Shown here: piece after piece, positions 11,201-22,112 of the stretch
How positions within the stretch are numbered: position 1 is the first letter of the stretch
How the letters are laid out: each line of letters starts with the position of its first letter
Assembly: GCA_035048495.1 (NCBI GenBank)
Contig: CM068548.1
Coordinates: 11,955,464 to 12,019,463, forward strand
Direction of reading: 5' to 3'
DNA length: 64,000 nt
From: Euptelea pleiosperma
Taxonomy: Eukaryota > Streptophyta > Magnoliopsida > Ranunculales > Eupteleaceae
The notes under the pieces: model-generated
What the model was told of the DNA's origin: nothing
Seen by the model: the letters and a program-made list of their open reading frames with translations, nothing else
The model's database searches: none
Program-made: the position numbers and the translations under genes

Positions 11201-14200
11201 AATTCGAGAACCCAACTATCATTATTTTTGAAAATCAATTATTTAATTCTCAATGGCTTGCCTTTTGAGAAAAAAACATTTTAGTCTAAATCGTGGGTCC
11301 TGAAATTTGGTTATAGATGGTGTTAGGCACTTACTACCACCCGATTTAATCGGTCTCTACTTAAGAATGTAGGGGAAAGACTAAGATACTACCCAACTTC
11401 AGGGTCTAATTATAATTCATTTACATAGTGAATAAATATTACGTATAATTTAAATTATAAAAAAAATGAATAATTTATGAGTGATATATACTGTTAACTT
11501 TTCATATTTGCCTAATTTTTGTATTTTTAAAATATTTAGTGCCCATAAAAATATATATTTTAAACTAATTTTATGAAAAAAATTGAATTAATTTGACCAA
11601 CATGTAGCTTAGGCTAAGTTATATAACATATAATTCATTCATGTAAAACTATAGATGTTTAGCGTGAAAACAAAGGAAATTGGGAATTTTCACATTTTAG
11701 AAAATTTCACCCAAAAAATCCTTAAATGTTTGTACAAATCCCCAAATTTTCTTTTCCAATCCTTGAACTTTATTTCTAACAAGAAACTACAAAAAAAAAA
11801 TTTAATTTTAATTGCAAGAATTTCATTGTTAATTTTGAAAAAAAATCCATATTTTGCTTCGATCTGCTCTATCGATCGATTCTCAACCAAAGAATAACAG
11901 TGAGATGGTCATTATTGGTCCGAGATTGAATAAAGATTCAAAGATGTTAAAAAAGGGTTTAGAAGAGTTTCAAATATGGGTCGAAACATTTCGTCTGAAA
12001 TTATATAGTTTTATATGGTGTTTTGGTTCGAAAAAACACTATTCATCAAAAAGACTAATATTCATGAAATATCGCAATTTTTCCCTGTATACAGTGTTTC
12101 ATGTTGGAGTCCTTCGAAATGGGAATATTTCGCTAGATTTTTTACCTTGACTTTATGCATTCAACAACTAATTATATACAAAGTGTTTTGGCTTTTTTAC
12201 ACGTGGCATTTGGGTTCTACAATGCCTTTTCAAATCCCTGAACTTTATTTCTAACAAAAAACTGCAAAAAAGAATGAAGTTTAATTGCAAGAATTTCGTT
12301 GTTAACTTGAAATTTTGACAAATATTTATATTTTGCTTCGATCCGCTTACGATCGATATGAGTTTTTCAACCAAATAATCATAGTGAGATGGTCATTATT
12401 GGTCCGAGATTGAATAAAGATTCAAAGATGTTAAAAAAGGGGTTTTAGAAGAGTTTAGAGGATTTTCAAATTCAAGTTGAAACATTTCGTCCGAAATTAT
12501 ATAGTTTTATATGGTGTTTTGGGTCGGACAACACCGTTCATCAAAAAGACTATTCATTCATGAAATGTTGCAATTTTTCACCTATATACATTGTTTCATG
12601 TTGGAGTCCTTTAAAATGGGAATATTTCGCTAGATTTTGAACCTTGACTTTATACATTCAACAACTAATCATATACAAATTCTTTTGGCTTTTTTACAAG
12701 TGGCATTTGGGTTCTACAATGCTTAACTGATTTATTTTTTAGAACATTTTTTCACTATTTATTGGGCTGCTAATTAGTGTTGGGCACAATCTTTTATCTT
12801 TATTTAGGAATGGTCTTATATTCCTGTTGGTGGTTCCTTACCAAACACAGCGCAAAAAAACCTTGCATTCGGTGCTGCAGCTAGCATGGTACATCCAGCC
12901 ACAGGTGAGAAAATGACAAGTTCATTCACAATTTTCTTATTATTTGACTTAAAATGGTTTCTATTCTGTTCTACCTACATCAAACAGGCTATTCGGTTGT
13001 GCGATCTTTATCCGAGGCTCCAAAATATGCTTCTGTAATAGCAAAGATTTTGAAGCAAGATATCCATTCCAAGCATGTGGTTGCTCGTGAAAAGACTAAC
13101 AAAAATATCTCAATGCTAGGTATGAATATATATGTCTTGGAGTTTAGGCTATATCAATCTTTGTGCTTTTACAGGTACCTTGCAATCCTTTATTTACCAT
13201 CACGGTCATCATAATTTGAATAGTCGAAGCTGATGTAGGACATCTAACCAATACTCCCAAAAGATGCGACTAATGGAGACGTGAGATTAAATTCCTTTAT
13301 CTTATAGCCTAGATCCAAGCCCTTGGTCTAACCCTCCTTCGTGGGTCCCATTTCTCATGGGCCATCCCACCCCCGAGTGTGCCCTATTTACGAAAGCTGC
13401 CCCACTCGAGCCCGGTGTGAAAATGCCCCTGCATTAATCACCCTCGGTGAGGAGTCTCGAACACAAGACCTCCCGCTCTGATACCACTTTGATGCAGGAC
13501 ATCTAACCGATATTCCCAAAAGCTGCGGCTGATGAAGGCGTGAGATTAAATTCTTTTATCTCATAGCCCAGATCCAGGCCCTCGGTCTAACCCTCCCTTG
13601 TGGGTCCCATTTCACATTGACCAACCCACCCTGAGTGTGCCCCATTTACGCAGGCTGCCCCACTCGAGCCCGGTTTGAAAATGCCCTGTGTTGGAAGCAC
13701 TAACATTCCATATCTGATGGTAAATCTATCATAACACAACAAAGAAATACCGTATTTTTTTAGAATTGTATTAGTTAAGAGGTTCTTGGCCTTTATGCAA
13801 AAAATACATTTCTCAAAATAAAGTGACAAGACTAAGGTGGCGTTTGGTAAAACTTTTTTTCAGACCTTAAGTCTGAATGGGCTGCAATTAAGTGATTTCG
13901 GCGATTAAGTGGCGTTTGGTAAACAACTTAATGTCTGAAATAAAGTGAGTTTCAGACATAAGAAAAAAAATGAACTTGGGGTCACTTATTGCGGTAAGTG
14001 GTTTTGGTGAAAAGCATCTCCAAAATAGATTCTATTATTCTCTTTTAAATACCCATAATGCCCTTTTCTTAAAGCTTTCTCTTTTAAAAACTTACGAAAA
14101 TGTCCTAATAAACATTTCAAAATACCCACAATGCCCTTGACTTAATTTTAAGACTTTAGATCCTTACCAAACAACCCAAATCAGACATAAGTCATTAAGC

Positions 14201-16457
14201 TATCAGATCTTAAGCACTTTAAGCTTCTAGATCTGAAAACTTAATTTACCAAACGCCACCTAAGTATCCCTATCTAACTTATATGTACTTTATAAATATC
14301 TTGGACAAAACCGGAATAAGAGCAATGCATATGGATTGGACCAAATTTCCGTTACATAAAAGAATCAGTACATCCAATGACATCAAACTCTATACCATAT
14401 GGATGTAACCAGTGTTATATGGACTCAAATGCAGGTGTTGGTGTTTGAACTTTGACGTGTGTTGGTGAATCAAGACTTGTCAAGCCCAAAGGAAAGAAAA
14501 ATCTGGGTTCACCAAATTATTTGTACAAATAAGAAAAAGAACAGTAAAAAAGGATAAAGAAAAAAATAGAGCTTGTACTAGCCACATGCTTTGACAGTTT
14601 GACCAAGGGCATGCGAACCAATACAAGGTTGAATATGGTATTCATTGGCTTTTGGTTTGGCTAGGGAATGATTAGTTCGTTCTGAGCATTGGTGGAGTTA
14701 GAGAAAGAGGCCCAATTGTATATTTTCGTAGCATAGAATATGCATGAGTGAATAGAGTATATGGATCTTATAAGAAATACATATACAAACATCATAACAA
14801 TATGAATTTTGGAAAATGACCATGTATAGTGACAAAGTGAATATGATTTATTTAGACAATACAATAAGATGCATACTTATGTAATTGTTAAAATAATCTG
14901 TTGTATAGATTAAATTATGTGTCTATGTTTAGTAGAGTATTACTTGATGTTGGATCAAAGTGCTTGAAGCTTTATGTCGATACTGAGGACAGCCCAAGAA
15001 CAATGGTCTCCTTGACAAATGGCATGCCCCTTTACCTAGAGGCAAATAATGCCAAAGTGGTGTACTTGGCTGAAGTTGGATGTGGGTAAATGGGCTTCAA
15101 ATATAGAGGGCAGTATTAGGGCGGCCGATTGATGTGGCATAGGTGGTATTATTTGGGATTCCATGGGTAAGCCATTGGCAGTATTCAAAGCGGCTACAGT
15201 CAGAGACACTATCTCTCTTACTGAGCTAAGGGCATTATATAGAGGGGTAAGGTTGCCTTGAACCTTGAATGTTGAAGAAATTAATGTGCATATCGACTCT
15301 TCTAATGTTGCCGATTTTGTTAACAAAAGAGTTGTCCGTGGGAGGCTAGGTCTTGTCCAACAACCACGTAGAGGGTTTCTAGTGAGTCAAGTCTTGGTCA
15401 ATCGATTACATGTGGAGAGAAGCTAATAGGGCCGCTGATTTCTTGTGCGTGCTATATATCTCCTAATGAGGATAATGTTTTGGTTCCTCAAGAGTTCCTG
15501 AGCTATCCTGTACTGTTGAGGAGGTCACTCATGGTTTTAAATACTATAGGTTATAACTCCAAGCTTACCCACCAAAAAAATAGTAGATACATAGATATAA
15601 TATCCTGTGTAAATATGTAAATGTGATAACTAAGTTTCTGGTATAATGTATGTGGAAGTGTAATAAATACACAGAGATACTGAGGAGTATAACATATGCT
15701 AAAGGTTCACATATAGAGTTTTGTCCGACACAACTGATGAGGAAACATTCCACCCTTCTGCCTTTCAAAGCGTTCTTAAATTGGGTCCTTGTACGTGATA
15801 TTGTCATGCCAACTGCATTTGAATTAAAGACATTTCACTTTGAAGAGTCAATTCGTGGACAATGGTCAATTCGCTCAAACAAACCAAGTGTTTGCTATGG
15901 TTTCAGAGACATTTGAGTATCTTCACTAATAGGAGAAATTTGTACTTGGGTTTTATTCCTCTTAGATGCAACATATTTGAGAGCCCATTAATCTTAGCAT
16001 TGGCTTCCATGCAAATTTCAAAGATTGGATTCACTATTTTTGTAGAGGATATAATGTCAAATCATAGCACACACACACACACATATTGAGTTATTTTGAA
16101 ATGCCTACATGACACACTTATGCGGGGCTCACATGGATGGTTCAAGGGCTGATTTTTGGTGAGGGTGATCTCACCATGGAGATCATTCTCACAAAGAATT
16201 ATCCATTCTGAAATTTCTATCCCTATCAAATGTGGACCAGATTAATGGTAAAATGGACGGTATTTTTCAACTGGTAATGCACTTTTCATGGGGCTTAAAA
16301 TGTCAGAATGGGCTGATTTTGGTGATGATGATCTTCATGGTAAGGCAATCATCCTAAAAAAAGAATAAAATGAGCTCTTGATTCATCTCCATGTGGGCTT
16401 CACATAGGTCTGTCAAGATAAAGCGTGTCAAATATCCTAATTCTATGTATACACACA

Positions 16458-16499
<42 letters not shown>

Positions 16500-19076
16500 T
16501 ATATCACGGTTGAAAAATCAAGTTCATATTTTTACTTACCATTTATTTATTTTTATTTCACAACTTATTATGGGATCCATGTCTGCGATTTTACAATTAC
16601 ATTTCTTTTCTATGTCAGCGTGGAACACTCTATGGCCTCAAGAGAGAAAACGTCAGAGAGCATTCTTTCTCTTTGGACTAGAGCTAATTTTGCAACTGGA
16701 TATTGAAGGCATTAGGACGTTCTTTCATACCTTCTTCAGCTTACCTAATTGGTAAAATCAAGTCTCCAGCTTTATGACTATTATGCTCTTGCAATATAGT
16801 TCTGCATTCATGCCTTCACTTCAATAGGGTGTTTACTGTAATCTTCTGTGTAGCTGTTTCCTATGCATACTTGTAATTATATGTTCGAATCTGTAGTTGT
16901 ATGAAAACAAGCACTGGATACAGAAAACACAAGGCTGTTGGAAACCTAATTGTTTCAAAATAAAAATACCATGACAATGAATCTTAGCTTTTGCCATCTG
17001 CCTGATAAATAATTAAATGGAATAGTTATACAAGATATTGAAGGGAAGAGATGATAACGTGTTAAAATTATTTTCCCTTCACAACTCCCTCTTAAACTGA
17101 ACATCGATACTGATATAAAATGAAATAAATCTTGAATGTTTCTAGTGTCCTAAGCATAGTCACAAAGTCGGGATTCGGCAATAAATCGGCAAGGGGTTAA
17201 GTCAGGAAAATTCAGATAAATTCGGTAAAAATCGGCAGAAATCAGCAAAAAAAAATAAAATATATCATTCTATATTTCAAGTTAGAAATGTTGTTTTTAA
17301 CAAAACACTTTTATATGATGAAAAGCACATCAATAATTCCATAATGATAAGTCATAACTCAAAACTCATAAGTATGATTTATCATTCATAATTCCAAAAT
17401 CAGCAAAATCGAAATCAAAAGGGGAAAAAATGGGTCTCAGTCGATTAATCGGGAAAAATAGGCAAAATTGCTAATTAATCGCTGAGTTTTTCGATTAATT
17501 GGAGATTTTGCCGATTAATCGGCGATTGATTCGTGGATACGAAAAATCGGAGATTTTTGTGACTAGGGTCCTAAGGGGTAGAACTTACGTTTTGTATAGA
17601 GGAAGATTTTCTAAAGCAAAAGTAGAAGGTACAAATCTACTTGTTTTGCTGACTTAATGCTTCAATCTGATACATCTAGGATTCTTAACAAGAACATGTC
17701 TGTAATTGTCTGGTTAATAGTTCATAACATACACATTTATAAAACATATATGAAAACCCGAATTTGCTTTGATTATGATTTTAAGCATGTAATGATATAC
17801 AATTGTACACGGTTTATTTTTCAGTTAAAATTAAATATATTATTTTATTCTTGTGGTCGAGGGAGGAGCCAGGATTTTGTTCTAGGGGGAGCACAATCCT
17901 TTAATTTACTTTAAAGAATTAAAATTTGAGGGGGGACATTAAACTAAAATGTAAGAGTATTCTGGGAGTATAAATAAAATGTAAAAAGGAATTTGAGGGG
18001 GGGGGGGGCAGTCCATGGAGATATGATAATATGCATAGTGGGTCAATGCTCGAGATCCATGCACAGATCAAAGATCAGGATTAGACTCGATCAGATCACA
18101 CTACTTCAAGATTGGCAATGTTTATATAGCATGTACAATGTTTTTTTTAAATAAAAATTAAAAATTGTGTATTCATTATCATTTCACCATATAAAAAGAA
18201 CAACAATACAAAAAGCCCAATAATATTAATTCGATGATTATAATAAAAAGAAAAAAAAGAGGAACTGTGTTGTTTAAACTTTAAAGAGCTAGAGCAGCCA
18301 GGACACCCAAACCGCTCGGAACAACTCCAACCTCATACTTAGGGTTTACCTCGACTTGTCACCACTCGGACCCTGTGCAGTTTCCGGCATGGAACCCACC
18401 AGCGCCAGACTTGGCGGGCTACTCCCCGAGAAAACTTCTGACGCCTCCGCTGGTGTAGCAGAAGCTGCAGGAACACTTGCTGTTATTGGGGCCCCTGCTG
18501 GTGTCACTGAACTTGCCAGAACCGTCTCCTCATGCCTGTGTGCTTGATGCGAACCACTAAATGTGGCTCAGAAATGAATTGGGGGTGCGGCAACCAGTAG
18601 CCACTGTGATGTGTTATTGCATCCTAGATGCACCATGGATCAATGACTTACAAGCCCAAGATACAAACTTTCAAGCATCCATATGGTGGGACTGTCCCCA
18701 TGGCATAAAGCACCTCAAGCATCATCCTAGCCCTGTCCCAACTATTTGGGTATTGTTTTGCCATTCCATTCACCCAAATATCAATTTCATTTTCTTTGGG
18801 CCCCAAACAGGTATAATTGTCCAATCTTAATTATAATCAGTTATCCTCTTGTGGCCTTGCTTTGCAACCTGAGGAGGGGGTGGAATGATTGATGTCTGTC
18901 TGTCTTGCAGGATGTGGCAGGGATTCCTTGGTTCTACACTCTCATCGGCCGACCTTATATTGTTTGCCTTTTATATGTTTGTTTTAGCTCCAAACAGCAT
19001 GCGAAAGAGCCTTGTCAGGCATCTACTTTCTGATCCTACTGGAGCAACTATGGTAAGAACTTATCTCACATTATAG
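5289..19076 (+). CDS. LCYE: Lycopene epsilon-cyclase, 11 exons, 530 aa
   Basis: It adds an epsilon ring to lycopene in plastids, opening the alpha-carotene/lutein branch of carotenoid synthesis. My exon model is 5289-5579, 6600-6771, 7713-7848, 7947-8057, 8125-8227, 9022-9165, 9284-9391, 12808-12904, 12988-13119, 16619-16751 and 18911-19076. All junctions are GT-AG and in phase, giving 530 aa, the usual family length. A transit-peptide-like N-terminus precedes VIGCGPAG (GxGxxG dinucleotide fold, residues 112-119) and NNYGVWEDEF. Further family blocks are PTRVFFEETCLASRDALPFD, YIPVGGSLPN, and the C-terminal LPNWMWQGFLGSTLSSADL with end VRTYLTL. Leu454 in FGLELIL aligns, as I recall it, with Arabidopsis Leu448 (lettuce His457), the residue reported to favour one-ring products. 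Introns 7, 9 and 10 are 2-3.5 kb and filled with repeats. Confidence 0.96.
7360..7746 (+). repeat. Tandem duplication spanning the LCYE intron 2/exon 3 border
   Basis: A 57-bp unit (ACAGCTTATTATATGGTTAA...) occurs at 7360, 7417 and 7586. The last two copies belong to a 169-bp duplication (about 7417-7585 and 7586-7746) that includes the acceptor TTCATTGTTCAG and the first 35 or so bases of exon 3. The downstream copy (exon from 7713) is the functional one. The upstream copy (7544) reads DLGLEGCIEHVW then Ser and a TAA stop. Confidence 0.9.
9921..10310. mobile_element. Possible LTR-retrotransposon terminal fragment in LCYE intron 7
   Basis: The block GTGGTTCACAACTAAGGTCTACGTCCACGGGCAA-type sequence (about 10008-10042) is a phrase often seen near copia LTRs. 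No second LTR, primer site or coding region is visible, so this is a weak call. Confidence 0.35.
10218..11070 (-). mobile_element. RTE-type LINE 3' ends, tandem pair, in LCYE intron 7
   Basis: Minus-strand translation of 10417-10599 gives GRPKMTWMEVVRKDLKPYAL followed by ...NRVEWQGFMLPTPN, the C-terminal end typical of plant RTE LINE polymerases. It is followed by the characteristic 3' tail whose plus-strand form is GCCTTGTCC(T/C)AAATGTTTGGGG. The unit recurs about 416 bp later (second tail near 10828). Both are decayed fragments only. Confidence 0.8.
11745..12722. repeat. Tandem duplication, two units of about 480 bp, LCYE intron 7
   Basis: The first unit (about 11745-12222) and the second (about 12223-12722) share in order TTGAACTTTATTTCTAACAA/TGAACTTTATTTCTAACAAA, TATTTTGCTTCGATC, GGTCCGAGATTGAATAAAG, TTATATAGTTTTATATGGTG, and GCATTTGGGTTCTACAATGC. 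They have diverged by substitutions and small indels. I see no protein-coding meaning. Confidence 0.85.
13231..13693 (-). mobile_element. Miniature LTR (TRIM-like) element, LCYE intron 9
   Basis: Two direct repeats of about 203 bp (13231-13433 and 13490-13693), starting TGATG(T/C)AGGACATCTAACC, flank only 56 bp. The spacer contains, on the minus strand, TGGTATCAGAGC, the usual initiator-tRNA-Met primer-binding site of plant LTR elements. 5-bp direct repeats GAAGC flank the whole (13226-13230, 13694-13698). This is a terminal-repeat retrotransposon in miniature in antisense to the gene. The internal part is unusually short, so it may be internally deleted. Confidence 0.85.
13836..14260. mobile_element. 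Tourist-like (PIF/Harbinger) MITE, 425 bp, LCYE intron 9
   Basis: The inverted termini GGTGGCGTTTGGTAAA and TTTACCAAACGCCACC are flanked by TAA on both sides (13833-13835, 14261-14263). A 3-bp TWA duplication with a G-rich terminus followed by GTTTGG is the hallmark of Tourist/PIF-Harbinger MITEs. Confidence 0.9.
15115..15660 (+). mobile_element. Non-LTR retrotransposon relic with RNase H-like domain, LCYE intron 9
   Basis: Translation near 15131-15245 gives CGIGGIIWDSMGKPLAVFKA then ...ISLTELRALYRGVRLP, followed after a stop by NVEEINVHIDSSNVADFVNK. This is the RNase H-like domain that ends many plant L1 ORF2 proteins. The 3' part (15463-15660) is the counterpart of the LINE host at 2632-4183, but without MITEs. 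Confidence 0.75.
16455..16493. repeat. (GA)n microsatellite in LCYE intron 9
   Basis: An AC run is followed by about 15 GA units. It is a simple repeat, 125 bp before exon 10. Confidence 0.95.
17155..17567. mobile_element. hAT-type MITE, 413 bp, LCYE intron 10
   Basis: The inverted termini CATAGTCACAAA and TTTTTGTGACTAGG are flanked by perfect 8-bp repeats GTCCTAAG (17147-17154, 17568-17575). An 8-bp duplication fits the hAT superfamily. The inside holds many copies of the ATTCGGC/AATCGGC-like pentamer-decamer motif (AAATCGGCA, GATTAATCGG). Confidence 0.88.
17865..18015. repeat. GGAGCCAGGATTTT-type repeat and poly-G run
   Basis: The phrase GGAGGAGCCAGGATTTTGTT followed by GGGGGAGCA is a widespread plant repeat start. 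The stretch ends in a long G run at about 17995-18008. No termini or target duplications were defined. Confidence 0.4.
18340..18850. other. GC-rich segment and LINE-tail-like sequence in LCYE intron 10
   Basis: 18356-18545 is locally GC-rich with an open frame rich in Ala, Gly and Thr that matches nothing I recognise. Further on, the minus-strand phrase CCCAAATAGTTGGGACAGGG (about 18730-18752) looks like an RTE-LINE 3' tail. This is probably transposon-derived. Confidence 0.4.
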
Positions 19077-19759
19077 TTTGTACCCTTCATATTTCAACCC
19101 CCTGTTTTCTCCGGTGCTACAGAATTGTTGTAGAGTACATGAAGAGCCTGCCTATGTACGAACCCCTTAGAAGGTCTGTGTATATATACGATTCTATGTA
19201 TATCCTGAAATCTCATAAATTTCGAGTCATAATGATAGAAGAGTAATTTCCCTCCAAAACTTACTAGTGCACATCCAGCGTGTAGTTCCGTAATGTAGCA
19301 ATAAAGCTAAACATATTGCACTGTTTCATCACCACCAATATCATTATCATCATCGGCTTCTTCGTCATCATATTTTTCATCATCACCATCACACAATGAG
19401 TTCTATCAAGCCATTCCTTGCTAATAAGTTTTGATGGCCTCACAAACAGGTTTCTGCTCTCATTCCTCTCCATCTCTTCACTGAATATAATACCTTCAGG
19501 TTTTTGCTTATTTGATTTCTGATCTCATAGGTTGGGTTGTTTATTCAAAACTAGGGAAAGGTCATCTGTCCATTACTTTTCAAGAAATGAATTCAGGCAC
19601 TGTTGGTTGTAGACAACTTAGATGCAAACTGATGAAAATCATGCATAGAGCACCTAATCTATACTAACATAAAGAGACAGGCTAGAATAAGTTTTTTTTT
19701 TTACTAAATTGCCTGTTCAAGTTCATATGTTTTATTAAAGGAACAAGGGTAAAAGAGTC

Positions 19760-20130
19760 ATTTTGATTACCTTGAAAAATAAGAAAAGGGTGCCTCTATG
19801 GGCACCCACTCCCATTTTAGGGCCCACGTTTGGGCACCAAACATTTGATGGGCACCCACTTCGTCATCTCCCCACCCACTTTGTCATCTCCACCGCATCC
19901 CCGCCCCCTTCCATCACCTCCCTTCTCCACCCGACAAGACCACACACACAACCAAGTTCTGCATTTTTTTTTTTTTCAGAATCTGGTTCTGCAAACCCCA
20001 ACCATAACATACACACTGGAACCACCTCCCTCCTCTCGACCATCAGAGAGAGAGGTGGGTGGGTGCCCAAACTAAAAACATCAGGGTATTTTGGTCCAAA
20101 TTTGACGTGGGTTCCCTTAAAGGCACCCCC
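19760..20130. repeat. Probable foldback element (GGGTGCC termini)
   Basis: AGGGTGCCTCTATGGGCACCCACT on the left is matched in inverted form by GGTGGGTGCCC and GGCACCCCCATAAG on the right. No clear target duplication was found. A poly-T run (19966-19977) and a GA-rich stretch lie inside. Confidence 0.45.
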
Positions 20131-20186
20131 ATAAGAAAAAGGAATACGAATCCCAATCTCCAGCCACCCATCTCCCAGCATCCTTA

Positions 20187-20491
20187 GGGCGTGTTTGATT
20201 GCACAAAATTTTTTTTTTTCTTGAGAAAATACATCTGGAAAATGCCTTAAATGGCTGATTGATCACTGAGAACACGTATTTCAATCATTTGCGAAACTAA
20301 AGGTGTGTGTTCCGGTGGAAATGAATTCACCTATCTGGATGGGAAATGAATTCTAGGCTTAGTAGGGAAAATTATCCAGATTTAAATGGTTTGGTAGGGA
20401 AAATTATACAGATTTAAAATGACTTTCTAACAATGGACAGTTGTGATTTCCCAAGGAAAATGCAATTCCCACTTGGCAATCAAACACGCCC
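20187..20491. mobile_element. Tourist-like MITE, 305 bp
   Basis: The termini GGGCGTGTTTGATTGC and GCAATCAAACACGCCC are perfectly inverted and flanked by TTA (20184-20186, 20492-20494). A right-end fragment of the same family lies at about 45030-45146. Confidence 0.92.
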
Positions 20492-20899
20492 TTAGTTCAT
20501 TCCATTTCGTTTCTCAAGGTATCTTTTTGAGTCACATTTATTTGAACTAAACTAAACTAACTTTTCAGAAACAGACAACGAATCCAATTCTTTATGTTCC
20601 CACTTGAGTAAGGTGTTATTTCAATTTTATATACATACATCAACCTCGCGATCCTTACCACTAGCATCATCATCTCTGTCTTCATTCAACTTCTATTACT
20701 ACTTGCTGGCGGCGGTTGCGGCGGTTGTGCGCTCGTGCGAGCGAGAGAGTGCATGTGTGAACGGTGGTGTTCGGAGACAACGTCCTTGGAAAAAAGTGGC
20801 AAAATGTGAACAACTTATCTAGTAAAGATGTCAAAAGACATTTATACCCTCATGAAAGTTGGCTTGAAATTGAAAATTCCATCCTGCGAAAAAAAAGTC

Positions 20900-21125
20900 C
20901 ATTTTGACATTCCTAACTTCGTGAAAAATTGGCTTTAGGTCCGTTATTTATATAGTTAGCAACTGATTTTTGGTGATGATGATCATCTTGGCATTGATAA
21001 CTCAATGTATGGTCGGATTGATTGTCTAATATGATCTCGACGTGGAATCCACCAAGGATCCAGACACTGAATCTGTCTAGAGGTACACCCATTTCTTCTT
21101 ACGTCCAATTCTTACACGAGGTGGT
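20900..21125. mobile_element. Degenerate relative of the GAGTCCGTC MITE family
   Basis: The sequence contains ATGATCATCTTGGCA, GGTCGGATTG, TATGATCTCGACGTGGA, TCTGTCTAGAGGTACACCCA and CCCATTTCTTCTTACGTCC, all recognisable from 21718-22103, but without intact termini or target duplication. Confidence 0.6.
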
Positions 21126-21134
21126 GGGTTTCAA

Positions 21135-21505
21135 GAGTAAAACTTGTGTCACAAGATGTTGTGATGGAAGCCGGTCAAAGCACTCAATACAAGCCACGTG
21201 GCATACTATTAGAGGACGATGACCTACACAAAAAATCAGCCTGAATATTGATTTCTAACCGATTCGATTGAAGTTATTTTCATGGGTTGATTTTAACTGT
21301 AGGAATTTGAGCATTATTGAGCGTTACTTGGGTGCAAAAATCCAAAGGTTGTAAATCACTATCAGGTTGATTTTTGGCTTGTAGGTCCACCGAGGGACTG
21401 GCCAAACATCCATACGGTCAGTGACCTCTGATCGTGTGACACGTGGCTCGTCTTGAGTGCTATGACCGGCTTCCGTTGCAACATCTTGTGACACAAGCTT
21501 TACTC
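21135..21505. mobile_element. Mutator-type MITE (GAGTAAAAC family), 371 bp
   Basis: It starts GAGTAAAACTTGTGTCACAA and ends with the inverted GACACAAGCTTTACTC. Flanks read GGGTTTCAA on the left and, one base off, GGGTTTGAA on the right. It is closely related to 2716-3121, with a CACGTG in the left arm and a short internal deletion. Confidence 0.82.
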
Positions 21506-21717
21506 TGGGTTTGAACACCAGGAGACATGCAAACGCCAACGTGGATGGTAGATCTTCCTTAGTATAATACCTTAGATGTCGTTTCAAAAAGTTCAAGGCT
21601 ACGATGATCTTCCCTGCCTCAGGTCCTGAGTTCGAATCTCCCAGTTCATCTGGCACGATTAGAAGGGGTGACTTGCGAAATCTGCGGTATAAAAAAAAAT
21701 TGATCATTTCATAAAAC

Positions 21718-22103
21718 GAGTCCGTCTAGAGCTACACCCATTTCTTACATCCACTTCTTACACCCGAGGTTGGGGTCCACATGGAGATCATGTTGGACAA
21801 TCCAACCATACATTGAGCTGTCCTTGCCATGATGATCATCGTTGCCAAAAATTAGTTCACTTTGACATTGCTAACCATATAAAAAAATTGACCGAAAATA
21901 ATGATATAATTGGACGGTCTGGATTTTTTAAATTAAAGTCATATTTTTATGAGATTAGGAATGTTGAAATGTCCTGATTTTTTGTGAGGAGGGTAACCAT
22001 AGTATGAAAAACTCAATGTGCGGTTGGATTGTCCAACATGATCTCCATGTAGACCCCAACCTCAGGTGTAAGAAGTGGATATAAGAAATGGGTAGACGGA
22101 CTC
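21718..22103. mobile_element. Mutator-type MITE (GAGTCCGTC family), 386 bp
   Basis: It starts GAGTCCGTCTAGAGCTACAC and ends GGGTAGACGGACTC (inverted). Perfect 9-bp repeats TCATAAAAC flank it (21709-21717, 22104-22112). It is the second well-preserved copy of the family at 1873-2265. Confidence 0.93.
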
Positions 22104-22112
22104 TCATAAAAC

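Noticed and set aside
16068..16084. CRISPR-like or satellite array from short AC/GA repeats
   Set aside because: These are simple microsatellites. No spacer-repeat structure exists anywhere in the window.
18356..18547. GC-rich frame with Ala/Gly/Thr-rich translation
   Set aside because: It sits inside an LCYE intron, has no family resemblance, and is adjacent to LINE-tail-like sequence.
19280..19480. Minus-strand acidic stretch (Asp/Glu-rich) from a (CAT)n-like region
   Set aside because: It is best explained by the simple ATC/CATCAT repeat. The frame is broken on both sides.
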